34,840 nucleotides of DNA from Gammaproteobacteria bacterium (GTDB lineage Bacteria; Pseudomonadota; Gammaproteobacteria; Pseudomonadales; Azotimanducaceae): positions 1 through 34,840 of the forward strand of contig VXPO01000105.1 of NCBI GenBank assembly GCA_009839505.1. The letters are read 5' to 3'. Shown here piece by piece: positions 17,916-26,121 of this stretch (position 1 is the stretch's first letter; every line of letters starts with the position of its first letter). Under the pieces are notes generated by a model. It saw nothing but the letters and a program-made list of their open reading frames with translations, ran no database searches and was not told where the DNA came from. The position numbers were made by a program, and so were the translations under genes.

Positions 17916-20033
17916 CTAGTTTCCGCTGACGTCCTCCGGCAGCGCGAAGGCGAAATACTCGGAACCGGAGGGTGGTCCCATGCGACCGCCGCCGGCGGCG
18001 ATCGCCACGTACTGCCGGCCGTCGACCATGTAGACCGCCGGCGTCGAAAATCCCGCCGCGGTCAGCTCCGCCTCCCAAAGCACCGTCCCGTCCCGCTTGT
18101 CGTAGGCGCGGATTTTCCGATCCGGCGTCGCGGCGATGAAAATCAGTCCGGAGGCGGTGATCACGGGGCCGCCGTAGTTGACAGCGCCGAAGCCGAGGTC
18201 CGGGTGGGTGGGGTAGTCGCCGAACGGAACCTTCCAGACAATCTCGCCGGTGGCGAGGTCGATGGAGTTGAGCGTGCCCCAGGGGGGCGAGTTGCCGGGC
18301 AGGTTCTCGTGGTCGCGAAGGTAGATGTAGCCGCCGTGGACGTAGCCGAACTCGGTGCTCGGTTCGTCGACTTCGGGCTTCGGTGAGAACAGGAAGGCTG
18401 TGATGGCGCGCCACTCGATGTCGCTGAGATGGGTGAACGCCGGCATCCTGCCCCGGCCTTCGCGGATGACCTTCATGGTCTCCCGGTAGCCAAGGCGACC
18501 CATGACGCCGAGCAGCGGTCCGGCAGCGTCGGTGCCCTCGAGCAGTTGGCCGTGGCATGCGCCGCAGTGCTTGGCGTAGATGCCGGCGTTGCTGCTGCCG
18601 ATGGGGATCTCGGTGAGGCGCAGGATGCCGGCCGCGTCGTTGGCGTTGAGAATCAGTCGGTTGTCCGCCGGATCGAAGGCCGAGCCACCCCATTCCGCGC
18701 CGCCGTCGTACCAGGGATAGAACAGCACCGTGCCGATCCGGGGCGGCGCCCAGGGCCTCTGATCCCAATCCTTGATCTGCTCCTCGACGTACTTGCGCGC
18801 TTCCTCCGTGCGGTTGGTGATCTCGAACTCCTGGCGGCTGAAGGCGACGGTGGACAGCCGTTGCGTGGGCGCCGGCACCTCGCCGGGCAGCGTGCTCGGC
18901 AGGGTCTCGACCTCGACCGTCGGATACATGGACTCGCCGGTCTCGCGGTCGAAGACGTAGAGGTGGCCGGACTTCGTCGTCAGCGCCACGGCGTCGATGC
19001 GCCGACCGTCTCTGTCGAGCTTGACCAGGGTCGGCGGCGCCGCGTTGTCCCTGTCCCAAAGGTCGTGGCGGATGACCTGGTAGTGCCAGATGAGCTTGCC
19101 GGTCCGCGCATCGATGGCGAGCAGGCTGTTGCCGTAGAGGTTGTCGCCCAGACGGTTAGCACCGTAGAAATCGGGCGTCGGCGATCCCGTGGGCGCGAAC
19201 AGGATGCCGCGCTCCTCGTCGAGCGCCATGCCGGTCCAGACGTTGGCGCCCCCGGCCTTCTCCAGCGAACCGTCCGCCCAGGTTTCGGACCCCGGTGCAC
19301 CGGGTGCGGGGATGTTGTCGTGTTGCCAGACGAGGGCGCCGTCGACGGCACTGAAGGCGCGCACCGTGCCCGGATGGGAGTCGGCATCCTCCGAGGTGGA
19401 GAAACCGAGGATCAGCTTGTCCTCGAAGACGACGCCCGGAACCGTGACGGAGAACGCTCCCTTCCTGCCGGTGTCGGGACGAAGGTTCAGGCGACCCCGG
19501 TCGCCGAAATCCTCGACCGCCGTACCGGTGCGCGCGTCCACGGCGATCAACCACTGGCCCGCGGTGTAGAACAGGCGTGGACCCGTGGGGCCCGACCACC
19601 ACATCAGGCCGCGCTGCGCACCACCGACGCCCGGGTTGTAGCGCCACAGCTCCTCCCCCGTCGCGGCGTTGACGGCGAACGCGACCAGTTGCGGGGACAG
19701 GCCGTAGAGCACGCCGTCGACCACCAGCGGGCTTGCGTACATCGTTCCCCGTGGCTCGCCCGAGCGGTACACCCACGCCTGCTCCAGAAGGTGCACGTTG
19801 TCGCGGTTGATCTGGTCGAGGGCGGTGTAGTGGCGGCGGCCCGAGTCGCCGAGATAGACGGACCAGTCGACGTTCCTTCCTGTTGGCGGACTGTGCAACG
19901 CCGGATCGTTCGGTGCCGCCTCTGTGGGGTCGGACGTGGCGCCTTGACCCACCTCCACCCTCGCGCACCCCAGTACCAACAGGAAGGCCAGTGGGACGGT
20001 TGCGGATCGTCGGAACGCGAAGCACGAAGGCAT
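17916..20033 (-). CDS. PQQ-dependent dehydrogenase with internal cytochrome c domain, lipoprotein-like signal
   Basis: The 705-residue quinoprotein is a beta-propeller dehydrogenase expected in the periplasm. It starts with a signal ending VLGC (Cys23), a possible lipobox although the -2 position is unusual. Propeller blades follow from DWSVYLGDSGRRHYTALDQI onward, with repeated LYVFDRETGE- and IRAYDKRDGT-type turns. Near residue 485 the segment YAKHCGACHGQLLEG carries a c-type haem site (CxxCH), within about 80 residues inserted between blades (GRGRMPAFTHLSDIEW supplies the Met ligand). It thus has its own electron acceptor. The substrate is a sugar or alcohol, undetermined. It is followed by the regulator promoter region and preceded by pnuC. 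Confidence 0.9.
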   Translation of the reverse strand: MPSCFAFRRSATVPLAFLLVLGCARVEVGQGATSDPTEAAPNDPALHSPPTGRNVDWSVYLGDSGRRHYTALDQINRDNVHLLEQAWVYRSGEPRGTMYASPLVVDGVLYGLSPQLVAFAVNAATGEELWRYNPGVGGAQRGLMWWSGPTGPRLFYTAGQWLIAVDARTGTAVEDFGDRGRLNLRPDTGRKGAFSVTVPGVVFEDKLILGFSTSEDADSHPGTVRAFSAVDGALVWQHDNIPAPGAPGSETWADGSLEKAGGANVWTGMALDEERGILFAPTGSPTPDFYGANRLGDNLYGNSLLAIDARTGKLIWHYQVIRHDLWDRDNAAPPTLVKLDRDGRRIDAVALTTKSGHLYVFDRETGESMYPTVEVETLPSTLPGEVPAPTQRLSTVAFSRQEFEITNRTEEARKYVEEQIKDWDQRPWAPPRIGTVLFYPWYDGGAEWGGSAFDPADNRLILNANDAAGILRLTEIPIGSSNAGIYAKHCGACHGQLLEGTDAAGPLLGVMGRLGYRETMKVIREGRGRMPAFTHLSDIEWRAITAFLFSPKPEVDEPSTEFGYVHGGYIYLRDHENLPGNSPPWGTLNSIDLATGEIVWKVPFGDYPTHPDLGFGAVNYGGPVITASGLIFIAATPDRKIRAYDKRDGTVLWEAELTAAGFSTPAVYMVDGRQYVAIAAGGGRMGPPSGSEYFAFALPEDVSGN

Positions 20034-20059
20034 CGGTCAAGCCTCACCCAGCCTCGGTG

Positions 20060-20653
20060 CTATTGCAACCTCCGGCCCATGGACCGCAGCCAGGTGCCGT
20101 ACCCCCAGAAGGCCAAGGGGATGTACACGGCGTACAGCAACACGTAGATCAAGATGCCCTGGGCGTAGTAGACGCCCACCGAGGCGACGTTGACGACGAC
20201 CCAGACGATCCAGTTCTCGATCTGCTTGCGGGCGGTGAGCCACATCGCCGCCAGGCTCATGAACAGGATGCCGCTGTCCCAGTAGGCGTAGGCGGCATCG
20301 GTCCACGTCGTCAGGTACCAGCCGAAACCCAACGCACCGCCGGCGCACAGCAAGCCGAGCAGCGCCAGCGTCGACACGCGTGCCCGGGTGACCGGCAGGT
20401 CGTCGCGGACCTCGGTGCCGAACAGCCAGTGATACCAGCCGTAGAGGTTCAGCGGCAGGAAGCCCACCAAATGCAGCACGAGGTTGGCGTAGAGCTGCGC
20501 ATCGTAGAGCACGCTCACCGAGACCAGGACGTAGGCGACGCCCAGCGGCCATGCCCAGACCTTCTCGTAGATCAGGCACAGGACCACGGCCAATCCGAGC
20601 ACGCCGCCGATCGATTCGTCGGCGATCAGCCATTGTTCGATCAGGAGTTCCAT
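20060..20653 (-). CDS. pnuC: PnuC-type nicotinamide riboside (or related vitamin) transporter
   Basis: The 197-residue inner-membrane protein has about seven hydrophobic segments. It has the family core YWDSGILFMSLAAMWLTARK, then QIENWIVWVVVNVASVGVYY, which matches the substrate-pocket helix of PnuC (ENW.vWivvD), though Asn replaces the usual Asp in VVN. It also has LPLNLYGWYHW early on. PnuC proteins carry nicotinamide riboside, or thiamine or riboflavin in subfamilies, by facilitated diffusion. No riboswitch is recognisable upstream. The ATG was chosen as the membrane domain starts directly after it. It lies 26 bases upstream of the PQQ dehydrogenase and may be co-transcribed. Confidence 0.9.
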   Translation of the reverse strand: MELLIEQWLIADESIGGVLGLAVVLCLIYEKVWAWPLGVAYVLVSVSVLYDAQLYANLVLHLVGFLPLNLYGWYHWLFGTEVRDDLPVTRARVSTLALLGLLCAGGALGFGWYLTTWTDAAYAYWDSGILFMSLAAMWLTARKQIENWIVWVVVNVASVGVYYAQGILIYVLLYAVYIPLAFWGYGTWLRSMGRRLQ

Positions 20654-20681
20654 GCGGCCAAGTGTAACGGTCGGCACTACA

Positions 20682-20717
20682 CCTGATCTGCCTGATCTGC
20701 ATGATGTGCATGATGTT
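20682..20717. repeat. Four tandem 9-bp repeats in the pnuC-manC divergent region
   Basis: Units CCTGATCTG, CCTGATCTG, CATGATGTG and CATGATGTT lie end to end at 20682-20717, between the divergent pnuC (start 20653) and manC (start 20772) genes. They could be operator repeats for either gene or a slipped-strand array. No regulator site is recognised. Confidence 0.6.
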
Positions 20718-20771
20718 GCCAACGGCAACGCTCAAGCGACAAACTGCCACGACGCAAACAAGAGGTCACGA

Positions 20772-22259
20772 ATGGCGGCTTCACCCGCATCCGGCAAAGT
20801 CCTGCCGCTGGTTCTCGCCGGCGGTTCGGGCACGCGCCTCTGGCCGTTGTCGCGGGAACTTTATCCAAAGCAGTTCCTACGACTGGTGGGCGACGGGACC
20901 ATGCTCCAGCACACGCTCGCCAGGCTCGAGGGCATGGATCACGACGATCCGGTCATCGTCTGCAACCACGAACACCGCTTCATCGTCGCCGAGCAGTGTC
21001 GCGAGCAAGGCGTCGAACCCGGGGCGATCATCCTCGAGCCCGCACCGCGAAACACCGCGCCGGCGGTCGCCCTGGGCGCGATGCGGTGCCTTCGCGACGA
21101 TGCGGATCCGTTGCTGCTCGTGCTGCCGGCCGATCACCACATTGCCGACGACAACGCGTTCAGGGCAGCCGTCGCACGGGCGGCATCGCTGGCGGGCGAC
21201 CGTGCCCTCGTCACCTTTGGAATCACACCGTCACGTCCGGAGACGGGCTACGGCTACATTCTTGCGGGGGAGGAGCTTGCGGGCGAGGAGCTTGCGGGCG
21301 AGGACCTCGCTGGCGAGGAGCGATCCGCCGACGGTCGCGCGGCCGCGGTCGCGAAGTTCACCGAGAAGCCGAACCGCGAGACCGCCGAGAAGCTCATCGC
21401 ACGGGGTGGCTGCTACTGGAACAGCGGCATGTTCCTGTTTCGCGCCAGCGCCTACCTGGAGGAACTCGCGACCTTCCGTCCGGACATCCATGAAGCCTGT
21501 TCGGTCGCCGTCGCCGGGGAACGCCGGGACCTGGACTTCCACCGTCCGGGGGAGGCTTTCAACGAGTGTCCGGCCGAGTCCGTCGACCGCGCCGTGATGG
21601 AACGCACCAAGCGCGGCATCGTGGTCCGCGCCGACATGGGCTGGTCCGACATCGGCACCTGGGATGCTCTAGCCGGTGCCCTAGATCCCGACGAGTCCGG
21701 CAACACCTTCGAGGGAGATGTGATTTCGATCGACAGCCGAGACTGCCACCTGTCGGGCCGGAACCGGCTGGTGGCCGCGGTGGGACTGCAGGGTCTTGTC
21801 GTTGTGGAGACGCCCGATGCGGTACTCGTTGCCGACCGGGACGCCTCGCAACAGGTTGCCGAGGCCGTGGCACGGCTGCGCGAAACATCGCGCGACGAAC
21901 ACCGCGTGCACACCACCGACTACCGGCCCTGGGGCCATGCCGAGACGCTTCAGGTCGGCGACGGCTTCCTGGTCAAGCGCATCACCGTCGCCCCTGGCCG
22001 GGCGCTTTCGCTGCAGATGCACCACCACCGCTCCGAGCATTGGATCGTGGTACGGGGCGAAGCGGAGGTGGTCTGCGGCGACGAGCAGTTCACCCTTGCG
22101 GCCGACGAGTCCACCTACATTCCCGTCGGCACCCGTCACCGATTGACCAATCGCGGCCCCGAACCGCTGGAGGTGATCGAGGTGCAGACCGGCAGCTTGC
22201 TGTCCGAGGACGACATCGTTCGCTTCGAGGACCGCTACGCGCGGGCGGGCGACCCGTAG
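20772..22259 (+). CDS. manC: Mannose-1-phosphate guanylyltransferase / mannose-6-phosphate isomerase (type II, ManC/AlgA)
   Basis: The 495-residue bifunctional enzyme makes GDP-mannose for polysaccharide or glycolipid synthesis. The nucleotidyltransferase half begins LPLVLAGGSGTRLWPLSREL, then YPKQFLRL, SRPETGYGYI, FTEKPNRETA and CYWNSGMFLF. The C-terminal cupin isomerase half has YRPWGHAETLQ, LQMHHHRSEHWIVV and EVIEVQTG. The ATG is preceded by AAGAGGT; the open frame extends 40 codons further back but over the 9-bp repeats. A four-fold five-residue repeat interrupts the transferase domain. The TAG stop is the first codon of a 3'-end repeat. It could feed the GtrA glycosyltransferase at 3048, although they are far apart. 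Confidence 0.96.
   Translation: MAASPASGKVLPLVLAGGSGTRLWPLSRELYPKQFLRLVGDGTMLQHTLARLEGMDHDDPVIVCNHEHRFIVAEQCREQGVEPGAIILEPAPRNTAPAVALGAMRCLRDDADPLLLVLPADHHIADDNAFRAAVARAASLAGDRALVTFGITPSRPETGYGYILAGEELAGEELAGEDLAGEERSADGRAAAVAKFTEKPNRETAEKLIARGGCYWNSGMFLFRASAYLEELATFRPDIHEACSVAVAGERRDLDFHRPGEAFNECPAESVDRAVMERTKRGIVVRADMGWSDIGTWDALAGALDPDESGNTFEGDVISIDSRDCHLSGRNRLVAAVGLQGLVVVETPDAVLVADRDASQQVAEAVARLRETSRDEHRVHTTDYRPWGHAETLQVGDGFLVKRITVAPGRALSLQMHHHRSEHWIVVRGEAEVVCGDEQFTLAADESTYIPVGTRHRLTNRGPEPLEVIEVQTGSLLSEDDIVRFEDRYARAGDP
21264..21323 (+). repeat. In-frame 15-bp tandem repeat inside manC
   Basis: Four head-to-tail 15-base units encode AGEEL, AGEEL, AGEDL and AGEER at about residues 165-184. 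They lie directly after the SRPETGYGYIL motif, in a surface loop of the nucleotidyltransferase domain. Other ManC proteins have a short loop here. The near-identity of the first three units suggests recent slippage. The frame is kept whatever the copy number. Confidence 0.85.
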
Positions 22260-22285
22260 CGCCCCAAAGCCGTCCCCGGTGCTTC
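22257..22285 (+). repeat. 3'-end intergenic repeat after manC (copy 3, short)
   Basis: TAGCGCCCCAAAGCCGT begins at 22257, where TAG is the manC stop, and continues CCCCGG then GCTTCGC. The element fills the whole gap between the convergent manC and TonB-receptor stops. It has the same orientation relative to its gene as the hisA, 139-residue gene and cysQ copies. Confidence 0.85.
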
Positions 22286-22286
22286 G

Positions 22287-24551
22287 CTACCAATCAAACT
22301 CCAGTCCGACGGCTGCGGTTCTGCTCCGATTCGGCCGCGCGCCGTAGGGATGGCGTCCAACGATGTTCTCCGTGTTCGACAGGTTCTCGACGCGAACGAA
22401 CAAGGCCAGCGAGTCGTTCAGCCGGTAACGGCCGGCGACGTCGAAGGTGAGCAGCTTGTCCGTCTTCTCGAAAGCGCCGCAAGATGCGCGGACACAGACC
22501 GCACCGACGAAGTTCGCCGACAGATTCCCACTCCAGCCATCGCCGTGCACACCGATGGTCGAGTGCAGCTGGTGCTCCGGGATGTAGGGGATCGGATCAC
22601 CCGCGCTGACGTCGCCGAAGAAGTCGGTGTCCGCGATGTCGGTGTCGAACCGGCCGTCGATATAGGTGTAGACGATCTCGAACGGAACGGCAAAGCCGGC
22701 GTCTCTCGCCAGCTCCGCGGCGGCCTTGAATTCGAGCCCCCGCACGGTGGCAGCATCGCCGTTGAAGGCGTCGCCCACCTCGCAGTCGGCGCCGGAGGAT
22801 GACGTGCACTCGCCGAGCAGGTTGTCGTAGTCGGATACGAACGCCACCGCCTCCAACTGTCGCCGCGAATCCCCGAGCCGGAGTCCGAACTCGTAGTTGA
22901 GCGCCTCTTCGGCGTCCACGTCCGGCGCGTTGGAAGGGGCCGTGAAGCCCTTATGCACGCCGGCGATCAACACCGCGCCGTCCGCGAAGCGGTATGCGGC
23001 ACCGAAGCCCGGTAGCCAGACGCGCGTCCGGTTGCTGCGCGTGCTGCGCAGATTGCTCGCCGCCCGGGAGGACGGGTCAGCGGTACGGCCGACGCGGATC
23101 TCGTAGCGGATTCGGTTCTGATCGATGTCCTCGTAACGCAACCCCGGGGTCAGCGTCCAATCGCCGAACTCGATCCGATCTTGAAGGAACACGGCGACGG
23201 CCTCCGCCCGCTGAATGCGGTTGCCGGCGTTGCCGAGGCGACCGAGGTCGTCGAGATGCAATCGACCGCCACGCTGACTGTACGCGCTGTTGCGCTGCAA
23301 GCGGTCTTCCTCATCCTCGTGGTAGCGCACACCGACTCTCAACGCGTGCGACGATGCGCCCGTCGTGAGCGTCCAGTTCGCAACCAGTTGGACGCCACGT
23401 GACGCGTAGCTGCGGTCGTTGGAGCGAACCTGGATGCTGCCGGGGGGCGTGTCCAGTTCGCCGCGCAGTATCGCGCCGAGTTCCACCGCGGAGAAGCCGC
23501 CAAGACCCGCTCCTCGATTGACGGCCCGGACCACGCTGGACCAACTCGTGCGGGAGAACTCCTCGGCGGTGGCGCTGCCGTCGAAGTCGATGCCTTCCGT
23601 CTTGAACCAGTTGCGTGCGTGGCGGTTGTCGTAGGCGGAAACCGCAAGCCGTACGGTGTCGCTGGCGGCATACTCGTAGCGGAGGATCACCTGCTCGTGG
23701 TCCGTCTCGATCCGGTCGAGGGCCGACAAGCCGTAGCGACGCGTGGGATCGGCACTGAAGTCGGTGTCGGTCAGGCCGAGATAGCTCTGGTTCGAGACTT
23801 GGTCGGCGAACTGCAGCTTGAGTTCCACCCGATGGGGCGATGCCGGTGGCGACAGGGCGAACTTGACGGTGTAGTCGCGCACATCGAGACCCGTGTCGTT
23901 GTCACTTCTGTCGATGGATTGGAATCCGTCGGAAATCCACCGGTGGGTCTCCAGCAGGTAGCCGAAGCCGTTGGAACCGGTCCCGCCGTAGGTGGCGTGC
24001 AGGCGACCCGTACCGTGCTGGCCCGTCTCGATGAACACGTCGCCCACGCCGTCGCTCGCCGGAACCGGCGTCGAAATCATGTTGAATGCGCCGCCGATGG
24101 TATAGGGACCTTGGGTGATCGCAGAGGGACCCTTGAGGACTTCGAACGACGCCATACGACCTGCCGTGGGGAAGTAGTACGCCGATGGCGCCGAATAGGG
24201 TGCCGGCGCGATCAGCACGCCGTCCTCGAGAAGCGTTATGCGCGCGCTGCGCTCGGTCGCGACTCCCCGGATGCTGATGTTCGGCCGCAGACCGTAGCCG
24301 TCCTCTAGCTGAACCGAGACACCCGGAACCTGGCGAACGATACGCTGGACGTCGACATGGGAGAAACGGGCAAGCGTGTCTTCGTCCAGGCGATGTGCCG
24401 CACCGGCGATCCCGCCGGCCTCCTCACGGGTGCCGATGATCGTCACCTCTTCCAACCGCACCGTCGAGGGCGGCTCGCCTTCCCCCGCACGCTCGTCCGC
24501 TCCAGCGGCGGTGGCTCCCAACACCAGGATCCAAGACCATCGATGTCGCAT
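22287..24551 (-). CDS. TonB-dependent outer-membrane receptor, FecA-like
   Basis: The 754-residue product is an outer-membrane ferric-siderophore or ferric-citrate receptor. It has a signal peptide (WSWILVLGATAAGA), a TonB-box-like segment VRLEEVTIIGTRE, a plug domain (about 35-160: VQRIVRQVPGVSVQLEDGYG, LRPNISIRGV, LLEDGVLIAPAPY) and a 22-stranded barrel ending in the aromatic C-terminus VGLEFDW. The plug wording is that of the FecA group. The ATG at 24551 has GGGGAG seven bases upstream and is preferred to the one at 24566. A Fur box lies 39 bases upstream, so iron repression is very likely. No partner ABC transporter or FecIR pair is adjacent. Confidence 0.94.
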   Translation of the reverse strand: MRHRWSWILVLGATAAGADERAGEGEPPSTVRLEEVTIIGTREEAGGIAGAAHRLDEDTLARFSHVDVQRIVRQVPGVSVQLEDGYGLRPNISIRGVATERSARITLLEDGVLIAPAPYSAPSAYYFPTAGRMASFEVLKGPSAITQGPYTIGGAFNMISTPVPASDGVGDVFIETGQHGTGRLHATYGGTGSNGFGYLLETHRWISDGFQSIDRSDNDTGLDVRDYTVKFALSPPASPHRVELKLQFADQVSNQSYLGLTDTDFSADPTRRYGLSALDRIETDHEQVILRYEYAASDTVRLAVSAYDNRHARNWFKTEGIDFDGSATAEEFSRTSWSSVVRAVNRGAGLGGFSAVELGAILRGELDTPPGSIQVRSNDRSYASRGVQLVANWTLTTGASSHALRVGVRYHEDEEDRLQRNSAYSQRGGRLHLDDLGRLGNAGNRIQRAEAVAVFLQDRIEFGDWTLTPGLRYEDIDQNRIRYEIRVGRTADPSSRAASNLRSTRSNRTRVWLPGFGAAYRFADGAVLIAGVHKGFTAPSNAPDVDAEEALNYEFGLRLGDSRRQLEAVAFVSDYDNLLGECTSSSGADCEVGDAFNGDAATVRGLEFKAAAELARDAGFAVPFEIVYTYIDGRFDTDIADTDFFGDVSAGDPIPYIPEHQLHSTIGVHGDGWSGNLSANFVGAVCVRASCGAFEKTDKLLTFDVAGRYRLNDSLALFVRVENLSNTENIVGRHPYGARPNRSRTAAVGLEFDW

Positions 24552-24589
24552 GCGACGACTCCCCATCTCAGTAGATCCATAAGAGTAGT

Positions 24590-24608
24590 GCTAATGAGAA
24601 TGATTAAC
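24590..24608 (-). promoter_or_regulatory. Fur box upstream of the TonB receptor
   Basis: The plus strand reads GCTAATGAGAATGATTAAC. Its complement, GTTAATCATTCTCATTAGC, closely follows the 19-bp Fur consensus GATAATGATAATCATTATC and its hexamer form. It is in a locally AT-rich patch 39 bases upstream of the receptor start, where Fur-Fe would block transcription. Confidence 0.85.
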
Positions 24609-24687
24609 AATAGCAATTTCAGCTCGGGCAGCCCTCGACGCCCGCGCAGCGGCCACGTCTGTCACGATCCAAACAGATCTCGCGGAG

Positions 24688-24783
24688 CGAAATCTTGGGC
24701 GACCGCGTAGCGGTCGCGTCGCGTCTTAGCGCAGCTTGGAGATTTCGCATCGCGAAAACTCGGGGCGACCGCACAGCGGTCGC
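24688..24783. repeat. Paired REP-like palindromes between the TonB receptor and LLM genes
   Basis: Two near-identical palindromes GCGACCGC-GTA-GCGGTCGC (24699-24717) and GCGACCGC-ACA-GCGGTCGC (24765-24783) are each followed by GTCTT or GTCGCGTC. Around them GCGAAATCT (24688-24696) pairs with AGATTTCGC (24740-24748), making a larger nested fold. This looks like a two-unit BIME arrangement of REP sequences. The rest of 24609-24845 has no recognisable gene. Confidence 0.75.
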
Positions 24784-24845
24784 GTCTTGCACAATCGAGC
24801 GGCATGAATCAGAGTGCGCCGTTGCACAGGCGAGCGGAACACCAC

Positions 24846-25844
24846 ATGAGATTTGGAATTCTCGCGGGCGTCGGCCGCGACTGGCGCGAATCGATCGAGA
24901 AGGTGCACATCGCCGAATCCCTCGGCTGCGAACTGGTGGCCACCGGTGAGGCGTGGGGACCGTCCACGCTGCCGTGGATGACGCTATTGGCGGTACACAC
25001 GCACACTACCCAGATCGGCACGTCCATCCTGAACGTCTATTCGCGATCCCCCGGCGCGATCGCCCAGGAGTTCGCCATGCTGGAGACGCTGTCGGGGGGA
25101 CGCATGGTGTGCGGACTCGGATCGTCGGGACACCGGGTCATCGAGCACTTCCACGGCATTCCCTTCGACCGGCCACTGCGGCGGCTACGCGAGTACGTCG
25201 AGATCATCAACCTGCTGATCAAGGGCGAACGTCTCGACTACGAGGGCGACATCTTCACCATGAACCGCGGTTTCCGCCTCGACTACGACCGGCCGCGCGA
25301 CCACGTACCGATGTACATCGCCGCGATCACGCCGAAGTCCATCCACCAGACCGGCGAGATCGCTGACGGCATCTTCCCTATCCATTGGCCGAAAGGTCAG
25401 TTCGCGTCTCTGCGCAAAGCGCTCTCGGATGCTTCGGAAGCTGCCGGCCGACCGCGGGACTCGGTCACGATCGCGCCATTCACCAACGTCTACATGCTCG
25501 GGCGCGGCAACGACGACGCTGCTTGGCAAGCAGCACGGCAGCCGCTGTTCCACTACATCAACCGCATGGGCGACTTCTACTGGAACATGCTCGCCGACAA
25601 CGGCTTCGAAGCCGAGGTCATGGCGTCGAGATCAGCGTGGCAGAAGCGCGACCGGGATGGTGCACTCGAGGCGATCAGCGAGTCCATGGTGCGCGAAATC
25701 CAGGTCATCGGCACCATGGAATCGATAGCCGAGCAGCTCGCTGAACGCTCGGCGTTGGGGGCGGAACTGCAGTTGATACCGATGCCCGGAGGCCGCACGG
25801 CTCAAGCCGGCAGGCAACTCGAAGAGCTGCTCGGAAAACACTGA
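24846..25844 (+). CDS. LLM-class flavin-dependent oxidoreductase (luciferase-like, F420/FMN type)
   Basis: The 332-residue product is a TIM-barrel monooxygenase or reductase of the luciferase-like family. Visible segments are MRFGILAGVGRDWRESIEK, AESLGCELVATGEAW, TTQIGTSILNVYSRSPGAIA, LSGGRMVCGLGSSG, and VPMYIAAITPKSIHQTGEIADG, the order found in the F420-type LLM proteins (compare methylene-H4MPT reductase). Cofactor F420 or FMN cannot be separated by reading. The ATG at 24846 gives the usual N-terminus; one at 24804 would add 14 residues. It is monocistronic, with repeats on both sides. Confidence 0.9.
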   Translation: MRFGILAGVGRDWRESIEKVHIAESLGCELVATGEAWGPSTLPWMTLLAVHTHTTQIGTSILNVYSRSPGAIAQEFAMLETLSGGRMVCGLGSSGHRVIEHFHGIPFDRPLRRLREYVEIINLLIKGERLDYEGDIFTMNRGFRLDYDRPRDHVPMYIAAITPKSIHQTGEIADGIFPIHWPKGQFASLRKALSDASEAAGRPRDSVTIAPFTNVYMLGRGNDDAAWQAARQPLFHYINRMGDFYWNMLADNGFEAEVMASRSAWQKRDRDGALEAISESMVREIQVIGTMESIAEQLAERSALGAELQLIPMPGGRTAQAGRQLEELLGKH

Positions 25845-25852
25845 TTCGGCCC

Positions 25853-25940
25853 GCCCCAAACGAGCGCCCCATAGCCGGCCCGGCACTTCGCTTCGCTGTG
25901 TGCCGAGGTCGCCTCCGGCCCAGCCACACCGACCTCCCAT
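25853..25940 (+). repeat. 3'-end intergenic repeat after the LLM gene (copy 4, variant)
   Basis: Starting eight bases after the stop, it reads GCCCGCCCCAAACGAGC, then GCACTTCGCTTCGCTGTGTG, then GCCTCCGGCCCAGCCACACC. The last block matches copies 1 and 2 read on their sense strand. The orientation relative to the gene is the same as in the other copies, but here the stop (TGA) is not supplied by the repeat. Confidence 0.75.
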
Positions 25941-25948
25941 GGAAGGCT

Positions 25949-25998
25949 GAAAAAAAGTCGAAAATATCGCTTGCACGCGCGTTGGCGCTGCGTAGAAT
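25949..25998 (+). promoter_or_regulatory. Strong rRNA-type promoter with UP element, no known gene behind it
   Basis: An A-rich tract at 25949-25970 (AAAAAAAGTCGAAAATATCG) resembles an UP element. It is followed by TTGCAC (25971-25976), a 16-base spacer, TAGAAT (25993-25998) and a GC-rich discriminator GCGCGCCCC. This is the layout of stringent rRNA and tRNA promoters in gammaproteobacteria. What follows is not an rRNA or tRNA. Confidence 0.7.
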
Positions 25999-26008
25999 GC
26001 GCGCCCCT

Positions 26009-26119
26009 ATGGATGAGATAGCACGACATATCGGCGTCCCGCGCGCGTGCCGTTTGACCCCCTGGTCGACCCTGGCGGCTCTCGCGGATTCGGAGCACTG
26101 TCTCCGGACGCTCAGTTAG
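26009..26119 (+). CDS. Possible 36-residue leader peptide
   Basis: An ATG ten bases after the -10 box opens a 36-codon frame (MDEIARHIGVPRACRLTPWS, then 16 more residues) ending TAG at 26117-26119. Transcription would start about four bases before the ATG, so translation would be nearly leaderless. The stop lies two bases before the first of two competing hairpins. That layout is like an attenuator leader, but no run of a single amino-acid codon stands out (only scattered Arg and Leu). It may be a chance frame. Confidence 0.3.
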   Translation: MDEIARHIGVPRACRLTPWSTLAALADSEHCLRTLS

Positions 26120-26121
26120 GT

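Noticed and set aside
18429-20147. 572-codon rightward open frame opposite the PQQ dehydrogenase
   Set aside because: It is a reverse-complement shadow. The antisense strand has all quinoprotein motifs and a haem site.
20654-20771. NAD- or thiamine-type riboswitch upstream of pnuC
   Set aside because: The 118-base gap is largely four 9-bp repeats and lacks any recognisable riboswitch core.
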